Source of the DNA: Vitis vinifera
Taxonomy: Eukaryota; Streptophyta; Magnoliopsida; Vitales; Vitaceae
Direction: 5' to 3'
Length of the DNA stretch: 64,000 nt
Assembly: GCF_030704535.1 (NCBI RefSeq)
Contig: NC_081822.1
Coordinates: 35,199,501 to 35,263,500, forward strand
The notes beneath the pieces were generated by a model, which worked only from the letters and a program-made list of their open reading frames with translations, did not search any database and was not told the DNA's origin. This document shows positions 24,227-34,870 of this stretch, in pieces. Position 1 is the stretch's first letter. Each line of letters opens with the position of its first letter. The translations under genes were made by a program, and so were the position numbers.

Positions 24227-24912
24227 TGAATTTTTGGAAAATTTTGTGAGCACTATATTTTTGGAAAGCAAACAAGAGTAGTGATATTTGAGACTGCAAT
24301 ATTCCACTGTACTGAAGGTATCTTAGATTATTTCCATGCAGATGATTTGGGATCAGCCTGAGTAGCATCTTTAGAAGGTATGCACTATTTTGTTTCTTTT
24401 GTTGATGACTTCTGTAGAAGGGTTTGGCTGTATGTAATGTAAAAGGGTTGGGGTGTATGCCATGAAAACTAAGAATGAAGCTTTGGGAGTGTTTTTTAAA
24501 TAGAACGAGATGATTGAAAGTCAGACTAGTTGGAAGATCAACTATCTAAGATTAGAAAATGGAGGTGAATAAAAAAAGTGATCCATTTCTCCATGTCAAA
24601 ATGAGAGCATTGTTCAACATTTCACAATTATGACATCGTTGGAAAAGAGTACTCGATATATGTTGCCAAATGATGGAAAAGAGTACCCGATATAATTAAA
24701 GGTAGAACTCTTATTAAGGTACGGTCTAAAAAACCTGCAAATGATTATGATTCCTTATTAAGTTTTTGGTTGTCTTTTTTTATGTGAAGGAATCTAAATT
24801 AAATTTGAAAGCCAAGAGATCATTATTCATGGAGCTCTGTATAGGTGTGAAAAGATATTATCTTTGGTGCCCATAAATCTAAATTAACTTTTGATAAATC
24901 TTCTCTATTGTA
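24227..24912 (+). mobile_element. Copia remnant A, 5' part
   Basis: A decayed copia integrase region. It encodes pieces equivalent to C.HYIFGKQTR, YYFV.FVDDF and RRVWLYVM, with many stops and frameshifts. It aligns with 44211-45000 and continues at 37206, the gypsy element 24918-37200 having inserted between. No 5' LTR, gag or protease is present; the left end is fused to mannanase exon 1. Confidence 0.82.
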
Positions 24913-24917
24913 ACAAT

Positions 24918-25685
24918 TGTTGATACCTCGCGCTCCTGGTGTTTCACGTAGTTGCCAAATGGATGGATGCGCGACCTCAACCAAAATAGGTTCTTGATTC
25001 AGTCGTTATACCTACAAAAAGGGCATCCGGACGGGGTGTCCGGATGCACCCTCCGATGGTTTTGTTAGCCATGGTTTGGGAGAGGGACAAATCAGTTGAC
25101 CTTTTACTAGGTATAACAAGCTTACTTCCTCTGTGTGAAGGTTGATATATATAGTTCCAGGAGCATTGTTCCTCTCATTAATGGTGGGGAGATATTTTAT
25201 GTTTGTCATGATGACATTAGGTGGCAGCATGACCATCATCACCCTACGGGCGGCTGACAGGGATCGTGACAGGTGATGCGGCTGTCAGAGATCGTGGGAA
25301 GTGATCATGTGGAATGATCGTAGGAAATGACTTGTTGTCACTTCATCCTGTCCTCTCATCCTACAGGTGGCGGAATGTGGGCCATGACAGGCTGTTGTGG
25401 TAACGTGTGAGACTTGCTTACTTCAGTCAATAATCCGGACCATTGTATCCGGATGGCATATGTTGATCATCCGGATGTATTGTGTAAGCCGTCCGGATGA
25501 TACGTTTATAAATGTCGTTTGATCTTCCTTGAGGTAGTCCGGAAAAGCGTGCCATGTGTGCTTTATAGGAAGATCCGGATGAGGGTGACTCGGATGACAA
25601 TTAGTGCCATGTGTCACTGTAAGATGCGTGCCACGTGTCACTGCAAAATGCGTGCCACGTGTTCTCGGAGGGAGGGGTCCCTATA
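24918..25685 (-). repeat. Gypsy 3' LTR
   Basis: The left-hand copy, which is the 3' LTR because the element runs on the minus strand. It matches 36431-37200 with scattered differences. Its outer end is intact (TGTTGATACC on the plus strand). Its inner end reads TATAGGGACC instead of TGTAGGGACC, so the terminal TG has mutated. Confidence 0.92.
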
Positions 25686-25702
25686 ATGCCCCCATTTTTA
25701 AC
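25686..25702 (-). other. Gypsy polypurine tract
   Basis: The minus strand reads GTTAAAAATGGGGGCAT immediately before the 3' LTR, a purine-rich tract in the position of the plus-strand primer. Confidence 0.7.
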
Positions 25703-25857
25703 TTGCCTATTTTGCCTGAGCAAAAAGGGTGGTTAAAAAATAATTGGTTTTTTTGAAACCGAAGTCGACTTTTTGTCTGGTTGGGCCACTGATTCGTGCC
25801 CAATTGGTGTCTCAGCTGATTCGTGTCCAGCTGGTGCTCCTTGATTGAGGGATTAAT

Positions 25858-27711
25858 CAACAAAATTTGTAACCTATAACACCATATACTAGGGTAGCAA
25901 AGAAAAAGCTACTATAGTATAGTGGCTCTAGGATCGTCCACTGGGAAAGATTAACAAGCTATCAATGATACCAATTCCAAGTGAATTGGTTTTGTTTCAT
26001 TTCATGGTTAGCTTAAGAAGTAAAACACAAACTTTGATTGGTAAAGGTTTAGACTTAAACTAACTAACATAACAGAAGTTTGGAATAATTTAGGAAGAAA
26101 AGCATTCCTTTGAGATTTAGGTTCACTGGGGTGGTTCCTCATGCAAAAGACACGGCTCTGGTCAGATGGTTCATTTCCTCGCGTTAGAGATTCAACATAT
26201 AGTCAATTCTCTAATTGGTGATGTACAGAGACTCCTTCAATTAGATTTCACTTTAATTCTCTCAATGATGCAACTTGCAATGGTTTAAGCCTCTCACTAA
26301 GCCTTAACCATTCAAGGTGATCTTTAACCTTGGATTACCCGTCAAAAGCTCGCAAGAGATAACTAATGGATGTCTCCTAGGAGTCTAAAAGCTTACCAAG
26401 TGTTGACTATTCTAAAAAATCCTACCTTGAAGTCACCTCCCAGAGGCTCGCAAGGGGTAAACTAGTGCATTTCCATGGTTGGAAATCACTTGCCTTACCA
26501 AGTGTTGGCCCAGGTGACTTTAAAGTGTTTTAAGTTAACTAAAAACATAAAAATCACTAAAGGATTTCACTTTCTCTTCATTAATAGCTAAAACCACAGA
26601 GCTTTGCATTCTTGCACTTGGAACCTTCCTCGGCAACCTTAGCTCCAAGGAATTAGAGGTTTAGTTACTCATTTTCTAGGGAAAACTCCTCAGAGAGTTC
26701 ATAACTTAGTAAGAAAATGAAAATACAAAGTGAGAAGGTAAGGCAGTAGAAAGAAAATAAACTTTACTTGCTTACCCAAACTTTTACAGAAGGAACTCTT
26801 CTCCGAGAACAGGCTCCCGAGAGGTATATATATGAACATAATATAAAACTAATTATTACATAGATATTTAGTCTTTTTACTAACTTAAAAACTAAGGAAT
26901 CATGTAATTGGTGGCTTACAAGGAGTATTTTGGGATTTAGACAACAAAAATCTAATGGAAAATATCTCCCAATGTTGGTAGTAAATATCGGGAGGCTTCA
27001 GGAACCATTTCGCAGGAGAAAAATGGTGTCTGCGAGATTTCGCAGACACTCAAGAGGGCTGCGAAATAATTTCGCAACACCAAGCTATCTTCACAGGGCT
27101 GCGAAGTTGGCTTCCACCTTGAGGTTCCCAGCTTCCTTCTCGCGGCATAAATCGGGCATCGTCAGAAGGAGAAACATCACACTGTTCAAAAAGGCTGCGA
27201 AATCACTTCGCAACAAAAGGGTGATTTCGCAACACTTTGCAAAATGCTTCCTTCAGCTCGGAGTGATTGGCTTGTAATGGCTACAACTTCTTCGTTTCAA
27301 CTCCGAATTGCACACCGTTTGAAGCATTGGATTGTTGACTTCCTGAGCTTTGAAATGATATATAGCATGCATCATTTGGACATCAGAAAGTGCTCCAAAA
27401 GTGGCTGCTACGACTGTCATCAAGAATATGCTTTATGGCAGATTCTTTTTGCTTTTTCTCCTTGCAATCCGGATTTACTCTTGGCAAATGACTTCTCAAC
27501 TTTGCCCAAGATTCCTCAAAGCTCTCCTCAGACTTGACTTGCTTTGGTGATCAAAATACTAACAAAAACACCAAAACTTACACAAAGTGATCAAAATTGC
27601 TTTAAAGGATCCTTAACATGCCAATTGAGTTAAAAGACCTAAACTACTACTCAAAAGTGTTTAAAAGGATTAATTATAGATCAAATAGCACTTTTTGAGT
27701 AGTAATCAGCC
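25858..27711. mobile_element. Possible nested noncoding insertion in the gypsy element
   Basis: A 1.85-kb noncoding block between the 3' LTR and the antisense gene, with composition and motifs unlike either neighbour. It contains the phrase GGATCGTCCACTGGGAAAGA near 25930 and repeated CTCGCAAG(A/G)G blocks. AATCA occurs directly at both edges (about 25853-25857 and 27706-27711) and may be a 5-bp target duplication. I found no terminal repeats or coding domain, so identity and exact borders are uncertain; an intrinsic noncoding part of the gypsy element is the alternative. Confidence 0.35.
27030..27240. repeat. Cluster of TGCGAAAT / ATTTCGCA palindromes
   Basis: TGCGAAATAATTTCGCA (27060-27076) is a perfect palindrome around its central A. 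TGCGAAATCACTTCGCA (27196-27212) and TGCGAGATTTCGCA (27031-27044) are close variants, and half sites occur nearby (about 27006, 27107 and 27223). The shared context GGCTGCGAAAT..TTCGCAACA points to dispersed copies of one motif. Confidence 0.75.
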
Positions 27712-27840
27712 ACGTGGCGAGTGGGGGTGCGGGAGCCAAAAAGGCTTTTATGATGAGCCGCCGACTCTGGGTATTCCCAGGCAGCATGTCGTTTCAATGA
27801 TGGCGTTGTTGGGCGTTTGGCTTTCCGAAGGGCTGTCCCC

Positions 27841-27849
27841 TTATAAATA
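27841..27849 (+). promoter_or_regulatory. TATA box of the antisense gene
   Basis: TTATAAATA lies about 415 bp upstream of the antisense gene's ATG. The leader between them may contain an intron (donor GGTACGTGC near 28017, acceptor TGTATGTAG near 28233). Confidence 0.55.
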
Positions 27850-28261
27850 GCATACTGTGCCCACTGTTACTTTTTTCCTACTGCGTTTTTTCTGAGATTG
27901 CTTCTTCTTCCTTTTGTGCTCTTCTTTACTTTTTCTGAGTGAAAAAACCTTAGAGTTTTTCCTGCTGGTGCTTTTATGTCGCAACAACAACCTTTCTTCT
28001 CCACATTTCCATTTGGTACGTGCATTTTTGTTCTTGTTTTCCCTTTGTTGCGCTTGTTTGTTCATTAGCTTGGTTTCTGACTTGCTTTGGGCAAATCGCT
28101 TGCGACTGTGTGTTGAATGTTTGGGATTTGTTGGTTTTCTGGGTTTTTTTCGAGGGTATTCTTGACTGTTTTGGTTTAGGGTTTGTGAGTTTTCTGGATC
28201 GCTTGTGTTTAACCGTTGCGCTTCTTGTATGTAGGTTTTTGATTCAGCTTTGGGCTAAGAA

Positions 28262-30700
28262 ATGTCTTCAAAGAAGAAAACTGTTTCATCTACTCGGGTC
28301 GGCGATGCTCATGAAAAAGCGACGGACAAACTGGATGTGAAGGAATTCCAGGACCGGTTCTGCATTCCAAATGGCGTGATTGTGGAATTGCTGAATGATG
28401 AGGAGGTGTTTGTGCCGACTGAGAAGGCTGAAAAAGATACTATCATCTTCTCAAAGGAACAATTCAACGCGGGGCTCCGGTTCCCTCTGCCGGCGTTGTT
28501 CAAGGAATTCCTCCATTTCACCCAGATTCCACCCGCCTTCATTCATCCCAACATCGTCCGGGTGCTGATGAGATGCAGCATCATAAACATGCTGTACAAC
28601 CTCGACCTCACGCTGCTGGAGGTGTTTTTTGTCTATTCTCTGAAGAAGGTAAAAAAATGACATCTTCAGCATGTCCGCTCACTTGCCCTCCCTTCAATTG
28701 GTGACGGAGCTGCCGGACTCGACGAAGGGAGGTGCGAAGGGACACGTGGTGGTCCGGGGTGCATGGGCGGGGTCGAAGCATCCGGCGAGGCCCTTATCTC
28801 CAAACTACTCCTTAGTGATTCCGGGTAAGTTTGCTTTGCGACTTTTGTCCGGCTTTTACTTTGTTGTCTTTTTGTTGATTTTTCCGGACGGTATTCTCAT
28901 CTTTTGTTGCTGTCAATGCAGGTCCGGAAAAGAGGGGCCACATCGTGGACTGGGTGGAAAAGACGTCTTTTGCCTGTCTCAATAAGTTATTTGAGATAGA
29001 CGCCAAGGAGAGGCACTACAAGACGCTGCTTTCTATGCGGAATCTAATGGCGGTCGTCCGGAAGTCCCAGGATTATGTCGTCAATATTCTCTCCAGGAAG
29101 CTGCCAAAGGAGGTAGTGCCTGGGGAGCATTATACTATGAAGGATCTCCCGATCTACCAGGAGTTTAAAGAGGCTGACGCTGAAAAACGCCGAGCACTCC
29201 TGGATGATCGGGAGAAGAGAAAAAATGAAGGAACCCTTCGGAAAGCTCCCGGACAGAAACGCGGCGCAGCCTCTCCTCCAAAGAAAGCTCCAGCGAAAAA
29301 AAGGAAGCTGGTGAAGATGGGAAGAGAGTGAAGGAGCCCACTCCTCCCAAGGAATTTGCTCTTCCGCCAATTACTCACGAGGCGGAGGTAATAATAGAGG
29401 AGCCAGTGAACCCTGCTCCTCATTCTATCTCAAGCGGACCTGGACACGTCGCGGGGTTGAACCACTCGAGTACCTCCTTGGTAGCGGTTGCCCGTCTGGC
29501 TAATTTGGCTGAGGAAGCTGCGTCCATAAACCATCCGGGCTCCCCTAATCCGGATGTCGATGCAGCTGAAGCCGTTTGTGCGACCCCGATGGAAGAAGCA
29601 GGGGCAGAAAGCCAGAGTCAGCCCTTTGACGATCCGGACCGTCTGACTCTTGTTCTGGTGAAGGGGCCACCTTCAAAGAGGCCGCGTTCGGCGCGCAATC
29701 TAAGGTCCGGATTCATCGGGCGGCTTCAAGATCGTCAGCAAGAGATTGAAGTTAGTTGCTCATCCGCCTACGACGCTCATCCGGAGGGGGGCGAAGTAGA
29801 GATGGCAACTGAGACTCCAGCCGTCCCGGTGATGGTCCCGGATGAGGTTGCACCTAGGGAGACCCATTCGGCCGTAAATGTTGAGGCCCCGAATCCGGAA
29901 CAAGAGTCGCCTTCTGTCGCCTCATCAGGTGGGGATCTTGTTAATGACGCGGCTTGCACATCCGCTAGCCCTTTTAGCTACGCGGAGTTGGAAGATAAGC
30001 TGAAACAGATTCCACCCGGTTTGACTACTATCATACCTTCAGCCAAGATGTTCGAGATGGTGGAAACGGTATACTGTTTTTGTGATTCTTGATTCTTTCT
30101 CATTCTGATATGTGTTTGTGGTGTGATTTATAACTTTGCTTTTCTCGTTTGTGCGCTTGGATGCAGCTGGTAAGTGGTCTTCGCGGCATGGCTCAACAAC
30201 ACGATTTATTCAGTGACTTGCTGCGAACCATTGATTATATGAAGGCCTTCGCGTCCCGACACAAAAATAGTGAAGATCAGCTGCGCCTGAGACTGGCGGA
30301 GGCTGAAGCCAGTTTATCCACCGCTCGGGGGGAGAATGAGGCCCTCCGGGCGGATTTGGCTGAACCAAAGAGCCGAGAGGAATCGATGGAGGCCCGCCTG
30401 CATGAGGCAGAGGATGAGATGGCCCGGTTGAGGGGGGAGGTGAGGCAACTCCAGATAGAGGCTTCAATTGAAAAGAAGCAGAAAGAAGATTTGCAGCTGC
30501 GCTTAACAGCGCAAAAAGAAGAGCTAGAGTGGGAGTTTGCTGCAGAGAGGGAGGAACTTGAAGCGGACTATAAAAAACAAGTGGATGATACGTTCATCTT
30601 CGGCTATCGCTGTTGTATGAAGAAGAATGGCATAAAGCGAGATGTCCCTTCAATTCCTCCGGGTGAAGAGAAGAAACTTCTTGACAAGCCTGCTCCCTGA
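28262..30700 (+). pseudogene. Antisense additional gene of gypsy element (Transposase_28-like, coiled coil)
   Basis: On the strand opposite gag-pol. Exons 28262-28824, 28922-30068 and 30167-30700 have GT/AG borders. The N-terminal part (CIPNGVIVELL, then RFPLPALFKEFLHFTQIPPA and FIHPNIVRVLM) resembles the 'putative gypsy type transposon' family (Pfam Transposase_28) often found antisense in Tat elements. Exon 2 adds a basic KRxxxPPKKAPAKKRK stretch and a low-complexity acidic region. Exon 3 encodes a long coiled coil (LRLRLAEAEASLSTARGENE onward). There is a frameshift at the A7 run at 28651-28657 and another near 29290-29330, where a second A-rich run lies. It has its own TATA box, and a poly(A)-type AATAAA follows near 30790. 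The function of this protein family is not established. Confidence 0.8.
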
Positions 30701-30879
30701 TAGCTTTTCTTTTTGCAATTTTTTCCGTAATCTTCTTTCTGTATTTTTTGTGTTCCGGAGACCTCCTTGTACATACATTTACATATATCAATAAAACACT
30801 TCTTTTTTCCATTTGAACTTGTCTTGCTTTTTCATTGATAGTACTGTTTTAAATTGGACACATTCCATGGTCTAAGTAA

Positions 30880-33800
30880 CGGAGTTCCGTCTAACTTTTG
30901 TAAATGATAGGCTCCACTTTCACTTGCTTTAAACACTATATAGGGTCCTTCCTAGTTAGCTTGGAACTTCCCTGCGCCTACTTCAGCAGTGTTTTCAAAA
31001 ACTTTTCTAAGGACTAGTGTACCATTTTTGAAGCTTCTGGGCTTTACTTTGCGATTGTAATGGGCGGATGCTCTTTGTTGATAGTCTGCCATCCGGATGG
31101 CTGCGCTCTCCCTCACTTCATCTGCCCAATCCAAATTTCTTTCTAATTCCGTGTTTGCATCGTTCTGCTTTGCCGCGTCAGTCTGGATGGTAGGTAGACC
31201 TATTTCAGTAGGAATGACTGCATCCATTCCATATGCGAGGGCGAAAGGAGTGTTTCCTGTTGGTCGTCCGGGTGTGGTTCGATAGGCCCATAGGACGCCG
31301 GGTAGCTCCTCCACCCACTTTCCTTTGGCTTGTTCAAGCCTTTTCTTTAAGGCAGTGATTAGGGTCTTGTTTGTGGCTTCTGCTTGCCCATTACTTTGAG
31401 GATATCGCGGTGTGGAGTATGAATTCCGGATGTTCAGCTCCGAACAGAAATTCCTGAATGCAATGCTGTCAAATTGTGGACCATTGTCAGCTATGATGGT
31501 TTGCGGGATTCCAAAACGGCAAACAATGTTTGTCCATACGAACTTGGTGACATCTTTGTCTTTGATGCTAGCATATGCTTCAGCTTCCACCCATTTACTA
31601 AAGTAATCAGTGGCGACAAGGAGGAACTTTTTCTAGGCAGGCGCTGCTGGGAGGGGTCCTACTATATCCATGCCCCACTGCGCAAAAGGCCATGGGCCTG
31701 AGACTGACTTCAACGTTGCTGATGGCATATGTGGAATGGGAGCATACCTTTGACATTTATCACACCTTTTGACATATGCTGCCGCGTCTTTCTTCATTGT
31801 TGGCCAATAGTATCCTTGCGAATGAGCTCTATGTGCCAGAGATCGTCCTCCCGAATGATTCCCGCATATTCCCTCATGCAACTCAGCTAACACATACTGG
31901 GCCTTTGAATGCCCTAGGCACCGAAGGTAAGGTCCTGTGAAGGATCGCTTGTACAGGTGCCCCCCAATCAGGGTGAAACGGGCAGCTTGCACCCGGACTT
32001 TGTGTGCCTGTTTGAGATCTCCGGGTAGAGTGTCTATCTGGAGATATTCTGCGATGTCATACGTCCATTCTTACCTGTCCGTTTGGTTTGCCTCAATGGT
32101 ATTGCAGGTGGAAATTTCTGTGACAGGGGTTGGGTTGCACATGTATAGGCAATAGAATGACTTCTTTGATAGGGAGGGAGGCAGCTATGCCGTCCAAGGC
32201 GTCAGCGCGCCTATTGTCAGCTCGCTTGATTTTTTCGATTGTCCATTCGGTGAATTGCTGCAAGGTGTTTCTTACTTTAGCTAAGTATCGCGCCATGCGT
32301 GCGTCCTTAGCCTCATATTCCTTCTGGACATGCCTTACCACGAGTTGTGAGTCGCTATAGATCCGGAGTTTGGAGACTGATAGAGCAAGGGCGAGGTCCA
32401 ATCCGGACAAGATGGCCTCATATTCTGCTTCATTGTTAGAGGCAGAGAATCCCAACCGGATGGCTTGCTCCAAATGCTCCCCAGTTGGGGACTGTAGTAG
32501 GAGCCTAACTCTAGAGCCTGATGAGCATGAGGCTCCGTCAACTCGCAGAGTCCACCATTCTTGTTTACTTGATTCGTGGTGTTGGCTGGGTCTTCGGGAA
32601 TATTCTAGCATGAAGTCAGCCATTACTTGGCCTTTCATGGACAATCTGGGTTGGAATTCGATTCCAAACTCGCTCAATTCAATGGCCCATTGTAGCATTC
32701 TCCCGGTTAAATCTAGCTTGTACAGAATGTTGCGAAGGGGCTGGTCAGTTAGTACGATCACTGGATGAGCTTGGAAATAAGGGCGGAGCTTCTAGGCAGC
32801 GCTTCGAAGGGCTAAGGCTGTTAACTCCATTTTTGAATATCTGGTTTCTACGTCTGCCAATGCCCTGCTGACGTAGTAGATAGGTTTCTGCTCCTTAGGT
32901 GAGGGGCAGCGGAATAGAACGGCGCTGATTGCCCATTTTGATACAGCCAGATACATGTATAATTTCTCTTTTGGGATGAGACTGCTTAGGATGGGTGGGT
33001 GCATGAGACAGTGTTTAATTTTTTCAAAAGAGTTTTGACAATTGTTCGTCCATCCGTGTGTTCCAGCCTTTCGTATTGCTACGAAGAAGGGCCGCAACTC
33101 ATCAGTGAAGCGGGCTATGAAACTCCCTAATGTAACGAGCTTGCCCGTGAGGCGTTGCAACTCCTTCTTGTTCCTGGGGGGAGGTGTTTCCATGACTGCC
33201 TTGATTTGGTCTGGGCTCACCTCTATCCCTCTTTGGCTGACCATAAAACCCAGAAATTTGCCAGCACTTACGCCAAAGGCGCATTTGGAAGGATTCAGCT
33301 TCATGCCATACTTCCTCAAGAGGTGAAAAACTTATTGTAAATGAAGAACATGCTCCTCTTGGGTTTTGCTTTTAACCACGATATTATCAATATATACCTC
33401 TACTGTGTGACCTATCAGAGGTTTGAAGATCTTTGTCATCAGTCTTTGATAAGTGGCGCCAACGTTTTTGAGTCCGAACGGCATGACTTTGTAGCAATAG
33501 AGGCCGTGTGGCGTTATGAATGCTGTCTTTTCCTCGTCAGCTGGGGACATGGGAATTTGGTGATATCCGAAGAAGGCATCCAAGAAAGAGAGCATCTCTT
33601 GCCCGGCAGTGGAATCCACAATTTGATCTATTCGTGGCAAAGGAAACTGTCTTTTGGACATGCATTATTGAGGTTGGTGTAATCTACGCAAACCCGCCAT
33701 TTTCCTTCTTTTTTGGGTACCACCACCACATTGGCTAACCAATCCGGATAAGCTACTTCTCTGATGAATCCGGATTCCAGCAATTTGTCAATCTCATTCC

Positions 33801-34870
33801 GGATGACTTCTTGTCTATCCGGGTGAAAGCGCCTAATTTTCTGTTGGACGGGTCTGACAGTTGAAAAGACGTTAAGCCTGTGAGATGCAATAGAGGGATG
33901 AATTCCCTTCATATCAGAATGTGCCCATGCGAAGATGTCATGGTTTTGTCTGAGAATATTTTGCATGCTCTGAGTTTCTTCGGTTGTCATGAGGGAACTG
34001 ATGTTCGTGAGGTGAGTGTTTTCCTCCGAAATTTGGATTGTTTGTAAGGGATCTGCTGTCGGGGGATCTTTGTCCGCCGGACCCAATAATTGCTATTGGT
34101 CATGTGCATGGCTGGGTTCAGGGGGAGATGCATCTTCCTGGTTGGCCCCTGCTTCTCGTGTTATCTGATAGCATTGGCGAGCGGCCAGCTGGCTGCCATA
34201 CAGGTCAATTTGCCCTTCGTTGGTGAGAAAACTCACCATTTGATGATATATAGAGGGGATGGCTTTCATGTAGTGTAGCCATGCGCGCCACAAGATGATA
34301 TTGAAGGGTGATAACTCTTGTACCACCGAGAATTGTACGTTGAGAGTGACTGAGCCGACTTGGACCGCCAGTACAATGTCTCCCAAGGACGTAGTTGATG
34401 ATCCGTTAAATCTGGACAAGATTTGTCCAGGGTTTTCGAGGCCTGCGAGACTGTGTCCCATGTGGCTAACGACCGATGCTTGTATAAGGTCGGCCGAACT
34501 GCTTGGGTCAACTAAGATACGCCGCACATCGAAGTCTCCTATTTCCAGGGACAAGATGAGGACGTCGCGATGTGGCTGCAGTGTCCGGGTGGGATCTACT
34601 GGTGGGAAAATGATTGTCCCATCTATGGGGCGAGGGTCCCCTCCAGTTAGCCCAAGCCGGATGGAATTGATGCGTTCGCGTATTGATGCGGCCCGCAACA
34701 ATTTTTGCCTCTTTCGCCTAGAGTCGTACTCCTCGTCAGATGGACCTCTGTTAATATAGTTTATAACGGCCTTGGGGGCGGCTGGGGCCCTGGGGGCTCT
34801 AGGATTGTGATGTTGAGAAGTGACTTTTCCTTCAGTATCTGAGCGGAGATATTGCTTTAGATGTCCTGCC
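30880..34870 (-). pseudogene. Gypsy pol: protease, RT, RNase H, second RNase H, integrase
   Basis: Protease region near 34530 has VDPSSSADLI, where Asp-Ser/Thr-Gly would be expected. RT: EGKWRVCVDYTNLN, LSFLDAFFGYHQIPM, KVMPFGLKNVGATYQRLM and VYIDNIVVKS, where the second Asp of the catalytic YxDD is Asn (about 33383). RT/RNase H connection: KPIYYVSRALADVETRYSKM. Second RNase H: LRVDGASCSSGSRVRLLL, NNEAEYEAILSGL, YSDSQLVV. Integrase: zinc region H..H..CDKCQRYA, WGMDIVGPLP, DNGPQFDS, SNGQAEATNKTL. Lesions: a frameshift near 33643 (one C missing in CPKDSFP), a second between 32093 and 31992, and stops at sites such as after PLPAAPA (about 31635) and FQAN (about 30954). Not functional. Confidence 0.9.

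Noticed and set aside
26930-27277. A 115-codon plus-strand frame in the gypsy 3' region
   Set aside because: Low-complexity Arg/Lys-rich translation of palindromic noncoding DNA, with no promoter, splice structure or family resemblance.
25868-27587. A solo LTR starting TGTAACC and ending near ATCA
   Set aside because: The TG..CA ends and an AAATT flank can be forced, but in AT-rich DNA this is weak, and the remaining 120 bp would be unexplained. The AATCA-bounded block was kept as the tentative reading.
28651-28672. A 21-nt intron (GTAAAAAAATG...CTTCAG) in the antisense gene
   Set aside because: Too short for a plant intron; a frameshift in the A7 run explains the break and keeps the downstream motif in frame.
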